Positions 15,894 to 22,882 of a DNA stretch of 28,986 bases are shown here, piece by piece (the stretch's first letter is position 1; every line of letters starts with the position of its first letter). The stretch comes from JBFGCT01 sp041581055 (GTDB lineage Bacteria; Actinomycetota; Acidimicrobiia; Acidimicrobiales; Ilumatobacteraceae). The DNA lies in contig JBFGCT010000030.1 of NCBI GenBank assembly GCA_041581055.1, positions 1 through 28,986 of the forward strand. Direction: 5' to 3'. A program made the translations under genes and the position numbers. The notes under the pieces were generated by a model. The model saw only the letters and a list, made by a program, of their open reading frames with translations. It was not told the DNA's origin and did no database searches.

Positions 15894-16462
15894 GCATCGG
15901 TCCTGACGTACTGGTCCTCGATCTCGCGGATGAGGGCCACCCGTCGAAGATGGCGGTCGCCACCCCACGGGGTGGCGAGCCACTCCTGCACGATCTGCCA
16001 CGCCAGCGCCGGGCCGGTCAGCCCGGCGCCGAGGGTGAGGACGTTGGCGCGATTGTGCTCCCGGCTGTTGCGGGCCGTCGACAGGTCGTAGCACGCCGCC
16101 GCACGCACGCCGGGGATCTTGTTGGCGACGATCGCCGAGCCGATGCCGGCGCCGTCGACGACGATGCCGGCCGCGCGCCTCCCGGTGCTCACCCGGCGGG
16201 CGACGGCGTGTGCGAACTCGGGGTAATCGCACGGCTCGGCGCTGTCGGTGCCGCAATCCTCGACCGTCCAGCCCGCCTCGGCGAGCTTGGCCGACAGGTC
16301 CTGCTTGAGCGCGAAGCCCCCATGGTCGGCGCCGATAGCGATGCCCTCGCCGGCCGCCGCCGGCGGCTCGGCCATCGGCCGCGGTCCGTCGAGGACCCCC
16401 GCGAGCACGCGCGCGACGAGTTGACGGACGTCGTCTTCGAACTCGGATCCTTCCGCTGCCAT
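15890..16462 (-). CDS. rpiB: RpiB/LacAB-family sugar-phosphate isomerase, microcompartment-associated
   Basis: Aldose-ketose isomerase fold, 190 residues against about 150 for free RpiB. Landmarks: IGADHGGFALKQ (Asp46, His47), CDYPEFA, ANKIPGVRAA and ARNSREHNRANVLTLG (His136). The loop that carries the catalytic Cys in Escherichia coli-type RpiB (CGTGxG) reads VDGAGIG, with Asp103 in its place, so chemistry or substrate may differ. Residues 1-38 are extra; 9-26 (EDDVRQLVARVLAGVLDG) form an amphipathic helix followed by a Pro/Ala linker, like the other two enzymes here. ATG 16462 is preceded by AGGTGGA. First gene of the operon. The exact substrate is unproven. Confidence 0.88.
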   Translation of the reverse strand: MAAEGSEFEDDVRQLVARVLAGVLDGPRPMAEPPAAAGEGIAIGADHGGFALKQDLSAKLAEAGWTVEDCGTDSAEPCDYPEFAHAVARRVSTGRRAAGIVVDGAGIGSAIVANKIPGVRAAACYDLSTARNSREHNRANVLTLGAGLTGPALAWQIVQEWLATPWGGDRHLRRVALIREIEDQYVRTDA

Positions 16463-16487
16463 CGTTCCACCTGTCGGGTCAGCGCCG

Positions 16488-16493
16488 ATCATA
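16488..16493 (-). promoter_or_regulatory. Putative -10 box of the microcompartment operon
   Basis: TATGAT on the minus strand, 25 bp before ATG 16462 of the isomerase gene; a start of transcription near 16481 leaves room for the AGGTGGA ribosome site. No LacI-type TGTAAGCGCTTACA site is visible between 16463 and 16628, so the shell operon is not obviously under the neighbouring repressor. Confidence 0.5.
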
Positions 16494-16616
16494 TGTGCTT
16501 CGGGCCGCCGGCGATCCACCCGCCCACCGAGGCGGGCGGTTGTGGCCCGGCCGTCGCGCCCGCGGCGCGCGCCGAACCGCTGACACGTGTGCCGTAATCC
16601 GCCGGCCGCCGATCCC

Positions 16617-16622
16617 TATCCT
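16617..16622 (+). promoter_or_regulatory. Putative -10 box, leaderless start of the propeller-like protein gene
   Basis: TATCCT six bases before GTG 16629. There is no Shine-Dalgarno sequence upstream of either GTG 16626 or 16629, which supports a leaderless transcript. Confidence 0.4.
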
Positions 16623-16628
16623 GGCGTG

Positions 16629-18461
16629 GTGGAGTTCCCGCCCCCGCGTCCCGACGAGGTGCGCGAGCCGCCCGCGCGGGGCCCGTCGCGCGCTCGGTGG
16701 GGGGCGATCGCCGGCGGGGCGGTGAGCGGCCTGGTGGCGGTCATCATCGTCGCCGGCGCGTGGTCCGACCCCGACGAGACGCTCGGCGGCGCGGCGCCCT
16801 CGTCAGCCGGCGCGACCTCGGCGCCGGTCGCGGTGGGCACGACCGACCCCGCCACGAGGCCCGCTTCGTCGGTCGCCGTCGTCGACCCCTCGACGCCGGA
16901 GCGGACGACGACGTCGAGCCTCGCCACCAACCCGACGCTCGAGCCGCTCGGCGGCGGTCCGCCGGCGCCCCCGGCGACCCCGCCGCCGCAGGACGAGGAG
17001 AACCCGTCGATCGTCGTCCGCCCGATCCCCGACGCGCCGCCGCCGCCACCCCCTCCCGCCCCGCCGCCGCCGTGGGCGGCGTCGACGTTCGCCACCGGGG
17101 CCGGCCATGTCTCCACCGACGTCGGCTGCGTGGCCGACCTGTCCGCGGCGTCGCTCGACGCGTTCCTCGCCAACCGGGTCGGGCCGGTCATCGGCTGGGA
17201 CTACCAGCACGTCTACCCGCTCGGCGGCAGCCGCTACCTGTGGCTGTTCCAGGACGTGTTCATCGACCACTCCGGCACCGCGTCGAACCTGGGCAATGCG
17301 GCGTTCGCGCACAACGCGGCGATGGTCCAGGACGGCAACTGCTTCCGGCTGTTGCACCGGGGCACGACCTCGCGCCCGGCGCCGTTCGAGGAGGGCTCGG
17401 GGTCCAAGACGCTGTCCACGTGGTTCTGGCCGATGGGCGGGGAGGTGCACAACGGGCGGCTGTACGTCTTCTGGGCGCAGATGGTGAAGGACTCGTTCGA
17501 CCCGGCGCCGCCTGACGGGCTCGGCTGGCATCCGAGCGAGACGTGGATCGGGGTGTACGACCCGGCGACGCTGCAGCGGCTCGACTTCCGCCGGGCCCCG
17601 AACTCGGGCGCGACGCCGATCTACGGCTACGCGGTCGCCAGCGACGCGACCCACACGTACCTGTTCGGCAACACGTTCGAGCAGAACCTCGCCCGCGAGG
17701 GCGGCTACTGGAACGGACCGCACTCCGGGACGCGGATGTACCTCGCCCGCGTGCCGCGGGGCAAGGTGTTCAACGCGCCCGAGTACCGGACCGCCGACGG
17801 GTGGAGCGACAACCCGGCGGCGTCGGTGGCGATCCTGCAGCGGTACTGGGCCGAGTTCCCGATGCAGCCGAGGGTGATCGACGGCCAGTGGATCGCGGCC
17901 GCGGCGACCGACGGATACTGGGGCGACGAGTACGCGATCGACGTCGCCATCAACCCGTGGGGCCCGTGGACCACCGTCGCGATCGGCCCGCTGATCCCGC
18001 GCAACGCCGACCCGAAGATGAACACCTACCACGCCCACCCGATGCCCTGGCGCGACCCCAACGGGAGCATTGTCGTGACCGTGTCGAACAACGCCCGCAA
18101 CATGTTCCGCGACGCGTGGCCACGCCCCGACCGCTACCGCCCGATGGTGTTCACGTCCGGGTGGGTGGTCCCGCCCCCGCCGACGACGTCCACCACCTCG
18201 ACCACGTCCACCACCACGACGACCTCCACCACCTCGACCTCCACGACGACGACCACCACCACGACGACCTCGACGACGTCGACGACATCGACGACCTCGA
18301 CCACCTCGACGACGCTGCCGGCGACGTCGACCACCTCGTCAACGCCGACGACCTCGACGACATCGACGACGTCGACGCCGCCGCCGGCGTCGTCCACCAC
18401 CTCGACATCGCTCAAACCGGCCTCCACGACGACCACCACCACGACGACCACCGCGCCCTGA
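16629..18461 (+). CDS. Secreted/anchored propeller-like protein (DUF4185-like) with Pro-rich linker and Ser/Thr-rich tail
   Basis: About 610 residues. A short cytoplasmic stretch and one membrane helix (about 24-45, GAIAGGAVSGLVAVIIVAGA) act as signal anchor; a Thr/Pro-rich linker reaches about residue 150. The globular part (about 155-505) has repeated beta motifs, WLFQDVFIDHSG, FWPMGGEVHNGRLYVFW, ETWIGVYDPATL, YGYAVASDATHTYLFGNT, and WGDEYAIDVAINPWGPW, resembling the DUF4185 five-bladed propeller relatives of glycoside hydrolases; that assignment is from memory and tentative. The tail after about 515 is almost only Thr/Ser/Pro, a likely glycosylated stalk. No catalytic residue can be named. 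Start GTG 16629 (or 16626) from the -10 spacing. Confidence 0.72.
   Translation: MEFPPPRPDEVREPPARGPSRARWGAIAGGAVSGLVAVIIVAGAWSDPDETLGGAAPSSAGATSAPVAVGTTDPATRPASSVAVVDPSTPERTTTSSLATNPTLEPLGGGPPAPPATPPPQDEENPSIVVRPIPDAPPPPPPPAPPPPWAASTFATGAGHVSTDVGCVADLSAASLDAFLANRVGPVIGWDYQHVYPLGGSRYLWLFQDVFIDHSGTASNLGNAAFAHNAAMVQDGNCFRLLHRGTTSRPAPFEEGSGSKTLSTWFWPMGGEVHNGRLYVFWAQMVKDSFDPAPPDGLGWHPSETWIGVYDPATLQRLDFRRAPNSGATPIYGYAVASDATHTYLFGNTFEQNLAREGGYWNGPHSGTRMYLARVPRGKVFNAPEYRTADGWSDNPAASVAILQRYWAEFPMQPRVIDGQWIAAAATDGYWGDEYAIDVAINPWGPWTTVAIGPLIPRNADPKMNTYHAHPMPWRDPNGSIVVTVSNNARNMFRDAWPRPDRYRPMVFTSGWVVPPPPTTSTTSTTSTTTTTSTTSTSTTTTTTTTTSTTSTTSTTSTTSTTLPATSTTSSTPTTSTTSTTSTPPPASSTTSTSLKPASTTTTTTTTTAP
18178..18458 (+). 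repeat. Low-complexity Thr/Ser-coding repeat
   Basis: About 280 bp of irregular ACG/ACC/TCG/TCC triplets encoding the Thr/Ser tail of the propeller-like protein. It is purine-poor on the plus strand, prone to slippage, and produces spurious long open frames in all other readings. Confidence 0.9.
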
Positions 18462-18774
18462 CGGGCCGGCGTCGCTCGGCGGCTCGTCACCGACCGGCTC
18501 GTGACGTCGCCGCTCCGTGGGGCGACCGTGTCTGGACTGCGCCCGCGCAGTCGGCACCTACTCGGCGTTCGCGCCCCGCCCCGGAACGGCGACCGACTGG
18601 ATGATGACGGCCGGGCTCGGGTGTCGTTCATCTCCGAGTTCGCCGTCTCGGCGCCGTCGGCGCCGTCGGTCCAGCGGCACGCCGGCGCCGTGCTGGAACT
18701 CTCGCGCCAATCGTGACGTCGCCGCCCGGATAGAATTCGCTACGGAAGTGGGTCGCGGGCCGGGGAGCCGGAGC
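18462..18774. other. 313-bp stretch without a recognisable gene
   Basis: Between the propeller-like gene and the broken acyltransferase gene. Frames here carry no family resemblance on either strand. Near its right end TAGAAT at 18731-18736 could be the -10 box of the acyltransferase gene, followed by a GGGGAG ribosome site seven bases before ATG 18775. No clear terminator hairpin after 18461. Confidence 0.5.
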
Positions 18775-19910
18775 ATGTCCGACAGTTTTGAACTCACCAC
18801 CATCTCGCGGGCCACATGGGACGAACTGGCGGGCCGCAGCTTCTACTCCAGCGCGAACTGGCTCGATTTCTGCGCCACCGAGCATCGAGCGGCGGTCGAC
18901 GCGGTCGTCGTCGCCGGCGACAGCACCCCCGCCGAGGTCGCGGTTCCGCTGTTCGGCGGGGCAGACCGTTCGGGTTCGCCGTACGACTGGAACGCCCAGC
19001 TGGCCAGTCGGTCGCTGCCGACGCTCTCGGCAGACGGCCTTCTCGTCGGCCCGCGTGATGGGCTACCAGACGAAGTTGCTGCGGGCCACTCCACGGCCGA
19101 CGACCGGCGCGATCGCCCGACTGCTCACCGAACTCCGGGCGCGGGCGGCCGGAAAGTCCTGTGTGGCGATGTTCCTCGACACCGAGGACGTCCGACTGTT
19201 CCGCTCGGCAGGCGTCCGGGCGCCCGCCGTACTGCTGGAGGGTGACGCCTGGCTGCCGGTCCCCGAGGGCGGGTTCGACGCTTGGCTCGCCGCGCTGAGA
19301 ACGAAACGACGTAATTCCGTCCGCAGGGAGATAGCCGCCTTCACCTCGGCGGGCCACCGAATCCACCACCTGCCGCTGCGCGAGTGCAGCACGGCGATCG
19401 CCCCGCTCGCGGTGCGCACGGAGTCCAAATACGGCTTCGAAGCGACGCCGGCGGAGGACCTGGCGTCGTTTCGCAACCACGAACGATGTCTCGGCGACGC
19501 GGCAACGGTCGCGCTGTGCACACTGGACGATGTTCCGGTCGGCTTCTGCCTGTATTACATGTGGCGAGACACGATCTTCCTGCGCTGGTCCGGCTTTGAC
19601 TACCCCCGCCTGCGCAACGCCTTTGAGTATTTCAACCTATTGTATTATGAACAGCTGCGCTGGGCCGGCGCAGCGGGGGATTCGATGGATACATGCGGGG
19701 AAAAGGGCGATCAAGTCCAAAGTGCGGCGGGGCGCCACCATTCGCCCACTCTGGTTGCTCGACCTCACTGCGACCAGCCCGCTCGTCGGCGCAGAACGGG
19801 CGGTGCACGATCACAACGCGGCGTACCTCGACGAACTACTGGCGGACAGCACGCTCGCCAGGGGCATCGCCGACCGCGGGCTGTGGAGTGAGCTCGAGAC
19901 GTCGCGGTGA
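18775..19910 (+). pseudogene. FemAB/BioF2-type (GNAT-fold) acyltransferase, two frameshifts
   Basis: The protein reads across three frames. Segment 1 (ATG 18775 to about 19056) runs from SFELTTISRATWDEL to DGLLVGPR; segment 2 (about 19058-19676) continues MGYQTKLLRATPRP through KRRNSVRREIAAF, VGFCLYYMWRDTIFLRWSGF and FEYFNLLYYEQLRWA; segment 3 (about 19680-19910) completes GIRWIHAGKRAIKSKVRRGA and the C-terminus LWSELETSR. Joined, it is a near-normal ~377-residue acyltransferase of the PF13480 type, related to enzymes adding acyl or aminoacyl groups to envelope glycans. Both breaks need the same +1 correction; the second is in a run of five G (19675-19679). Either a decayed gene or two base-call errors. 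Confidence 0.78.
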
Positions 19911-19948
19911 CCGGGCCCGAGGGTCCCGGAGACCGGTCGACGGCGCGC

Positions 19949-20086
19949 TCACCGGTAGGTGGCGAGCTCGCCCGCACGGCGCACGTCGAGCGTCACGCAG
20001 TGGAACCCGCCGCCGAGAGATCTGGAGTGGGTGAGCTGCGCTGGGATCACCCCGACGTTGTGGCGCTCCAGCACCCGGATGACGCA
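19949..20086 (-). pseudogene. C-terminal fragment of an amidinotransferase
   Basis: Read on the minus strand, 45 codons ending in TGA give RVLERHNVGVIPAQLTHSRS then LGGGFHCVTLDVRR and a normal-looking end. The GGGFHC motif is that of the glycine/inosamine-phosphate amidinotransferase family, whose catalytic Cys sits in GGGxHCxT close to the C-terminus. Nothing upstream in this frame or its neighbours continues the family; instead the leader of the serine-hydrolase lipoprotein begins at about 20087. The gene has been truncated by a rearrangement, leaving its last ~45 residues. Confidence 0.7.
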
Positions 20087-20194
20087 TAGGTGAACCCGAT
20101 CTGGCCGATCGAGCCGTTCGCCTCTGGCGACGCGGGGCCGGCCGGGGGACGCTGCGAAGAGGTGGTGGATCGGGCGCGACGAGGGAGGTCGACG

Positions 20195-22882
20195 ATGCGT
20201 CGCTTGGCGGCGGCGGGATGCGTGACCGCCCTGCTGGTCGCGGCGTGTGGCGGCTCGTGGGAGACCGTGACGACGACGGCCGACCCGGCGCCGGCGACGG
20301 CCGAACCGACCACGACGCAGGCGATCGAACCGTCATCGCCGGCGCCGGATGACGCCGGCTTGGTGCGCTTCGCGGCGTCGCTCGACGAGCTGCGCGAAGT
20401 GCTTGCCATCCCCGGCATGTCGGCGGCCATCGTTCGTGATCGGGAGCTGGTGTGGGCCGACGGCTTCGGACACGCCGACGTCGACAGGGGGATCGTGGCG
20501 ACCGCCGAGACGCCGTACCACCTGGCGTCGGTGACGAAGCCGATCGCGGCAACCCTGATCATGCGGCTCGTCGAGGCCGGCCTCGTCGACCTGGACGACG
20601 CGGTCGCCGACTACGGCGTCGACCTCCCCGCTGACGTTCAGGTGCGCCACCTGCTCACCCACACGTCAGCGGGAACCCCAGGGGAGGTCCACCGCTACGA
20701 CGGCAATCGCTACGGCGAGCTGAGCAAGGTGATCGAGGCGGTGACGGGGACATCGTTCCGCTCCGCGATGTACGAACAGATCATCGAGCCGGTCGGCATG
20801 ACCGAGACCGCCGGCAACGTCCCGGGGTGTGACGAGATCCTCGACGGGGATCTCGCGGCCGCCGGCCGCGCGGTCCGGTCGGCGATGGCCGAGCCCTATC
20901 AGTTGAATCCCGACTCCGAGGTCGTCGGGTCCGCCTACGCGACGGACTACAGCGCCGCAGCGGGGCTGATCTCCTCGGTCGCGGACCTCGCCAAGTTCGA
21001 CATCGCGCTGGACGAGGACCGGTTGCTGGCGCCGCAGACCAAGGCCGAGATGCTGGCGCCTGCGATCCCGACCAGCCGGGCCAACCCCGATCAGATGTAC
21101 GGGCTCGGCTGGTACATCCAGGACTACCGGGGCACGCGCCTCGTCTGGCACTACGGGCACTGGCCGCCCTCGGTCTCGGCCCTCTACCTGAAGGTCCCGG
21201 ACCACGGTCTCACGTTCGTCGTCCTGGCGAACACGCCGAACCTGTCGATGCCGTTCCCGATGGGAGAAGGCGACGTGCTGGCGTCGACCTTGGCGCTGGC
21301 GTTCTATCGGGAGTTCGTCTTCCCTCGGCTCCACGACGCCGCCCTCCCCGACGTGGACTGGGCCGCCGACGAGGCGACGCTGATCAGCCAACTCGCCGAC
21401 GTCGCCGACCCCGACGCACGCGCGTTCCTCGAACGGGAGCTGTCGGCCTCCCGGATGATGTTCTCCAGCGTCGGTCGGACGGACCTGGTCGTTCGCCTCG
21501 CCGCGGTTCACGCGGCCGCCTATCCGGATGGCGACCTCCTGAGCAGCTATTTGGTGTCGGCCGCGGCCACCGCTCCCGAGGCCGAGGTGCCGCTCGACGA
21601 GGCGTCACTGCGGCGAGTCGTCGGCCGGTACGTGTTGGACGAGGCCGTCGGATGGCCCGACGAGGAGGGGGCGCCCCCCGGCGTGGCCGAGGTCAGGCTC
21701 GAGGCCGGTCGGCTCATCGCATGCGCCGGGGACCAGTCGCCGCTGGTCTTGGTCCCGGTCGGGGACACCCGGTTCAGGGCGGCCCCGATCGGTGGCGAGC
21801 CGGTGACGATCGACATGACCCTCGACGGTGATGACGTGCGGCAGATGGCCGTGTCCATCCTCGGTGGCGCCATCGCCCTCGTCTACCACCGGGTCGGCGA
21901 GGCGGACTCCTCGATCGGGTTCAGGGCCGTCGAGCCGGAGGATGTCGGTTGGTCGTCGGCCGCGTTGGCCGAGGCGGCTGCGCTCGCCGAGGAGATCGGC
22001 TCCGCGGCGGTGCTGGCGGCGCGCGGCCAGGACGTCTTCTTCGACTGGGGCGCCACCGACACCACGTTGCCGGTCCACTCCATACGCAAGCCGCTGCTCG
22101 GGGCGGTGTTCGGCATCCACGTCGCCGCCGGAGACATCGACCTCGACGCGACCCTGGAGCAGCTGGGCATCGACGACATCCCACCGGCGCTGACCGCGGC
22201 GGAGAAGCAGGCGACCGTGCGGGACCTCTTGATGGCGCGATCCGGCGTGTACCACGCGGCCGCCGGCGAGATCCAGGCGATGAGAGACGAGCGCCCCGAA
22301 CGCGGGAGCCACCCGCCGGGCACCTTCTACTACTACAACAACTGGGACTTCAACGCGCTGGGCACCATCTTCGAACAGCAGACGGGGATGAGCGTCTGCG
22401 AGGCGTTCCGCGTCGAGATCGCCGAGCCGATCGGCATGCAGGACTTCACGGCCCAGGACTGCGCCAACGGTTACGAGCCCGAGTTCTCGGTGCACCCCGT
22501 CTACGCGTTCGAGATGACGGCTCGGGACCTGGCGCGATTCGGCCTGCTCTACCTGCGCGAGGGCAGTTGGGGCGACGAGCAGATCGTCCCGCGCTCGTGG
22601 ATCGACGAGAGCTGGACCCCGTACTCGACGATCGGCGAAGCCGAGGGCGTCTTCGCCGGGTACCTGTGGCGGATCGTCTCGGCCGACGGCGACGTCGGCG
22701 CGCCGCTCGGGCACGAGGTGTACTGGCACACCGGCCTCGGCGTCCACATCCTTGCCGTGGTCCCCGGCCTCGACCTGGTCCTCGTCCACCGGATGGACAC
22801 GACCCGCGACTTCACCGACCCGGGCGACCGGCACTTCGACCTGCTCGCCACGATCATGACCGGGTCGGGCGACTACTCATAG
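20195..22882 (+). CDS. Lipoprotein with two serine beta-lactamase-like domains
   Basis: About 895 residues, anchored outside the membrane: signal peptide from ATG 20195 (RBS GGGAGG 20183-20188) with lipobox LLVAAC, lipid Cys18, and a Thr/Pro linker to about 50. Domain 1 (about 55-390) has the SxxK pair Ser112-Lys115 (SVTK), a YDGNRYG segment where YxN is expected, and a late HYG. After a ~150-residue all-beta linker (about 400-580), domain 2 (about 590-885) has Ser629-Lys632 (SIRK), YNN 714-716 and HTG 845-847, a complete triad. These are class C beta-lactamase/DD-peptidase/esterase folds (PF00144); antibiotic hydrolysis is not implied. Its 3' end overlaps the convergent permease by 10 bp. 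Confidence 0.9.
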   Translation: MRRLAAAGCVTALLVAACGGSWETVTTTADPAPATAEPTTTQAIEPSSPAPDDAGLVRFAASLDELREVLAIPGMSAAIVRDRELVWADGFGHADVDRGIVATAETPYHLASVTKPIAATLIMRLVEAGLVDLDDAVADYGVDLPADVQVRHLLTHTSAGTPGEVHRYDGNRYGELSKVIEAVTGTSFRSAMYEQIIEPVGMTETAGNVPGCDEILDGDLAAAGRAVRSAMAEPYQLNPDSEVVGSAYATDYSAAAGLISSVADLAKFDIALDEDRLLAPQTKAEMLAPAIPTSRANPDQMYGLGWYIQDYRGTRLVWHYGHWPPSVSALYLKVPDHGLTFVVLANTPNLSMPFPMGEGDVLASTLALAFYREFVFPRLHDAALPDVDWAADEATLISQLADVADPDARAFLERELSASRMMFSSVGRTDLVVRLAAVHAAAYPDGDLLSSYLVSAAATAPEAEVPLDEASLRRVVGRYVLDEAVGWPDEEGAPPGVAEVRLEAGRLIACAGDQSPLVLVPVGDTRFRAAPIGGEPVTIDMTLDGDDVRQMAVSILGGAIALVYHRVGEADSSIGFRAVEPEDVGWSSAALAEAAALAEEIGSAAVLAARGQDVFFDWGATDTTLPVHSIRKPLLGAVFGIHVAAGDIDLDATLEQLGIDDIPPALTAAEKQATVRDLLMARSGVYHAAAGEIQAMRDERPERGSHPPGTFYYYNNWDFNALGTIFEQQTGMSVCEAFRVEIAEPIGMQDFTAQDCANGYEPEFSVHPVYAFEMTARDLARFGLLYLREGSWGDEQIVPRSWIDESWTPYSTIGEAEGVFAGYLWRIVSADGDVGAPLGHEVYWHTGLGVHILAVVPGLDLVLVHRMDTTRDFTDPGDRHFDLLATIMTGSGDYS

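Noticed and set aside
16519..16536. CCCGCC/GGCGGG hairpin between the microcompartment operon and the propeller-like gene
   Set aside because: Six-base GC stem without a T-run, in a divergent promoter region where no terminator is needed; common by chance at this GC content.
16803..18038. A 411-codon minus-strand open frame opposite the propeller-like gene
   Set aside because: Arg/Val/Gly-rich shadow; the plus-strand frame has a signal anchor and recognisable motifs.
18178..18458. Repetitive stretch considered as a CRISPR array or minisatellite
   Set aside because: Repeat units are irregular triplets with no spacers; they encode the Thr/Ser tail in frame.
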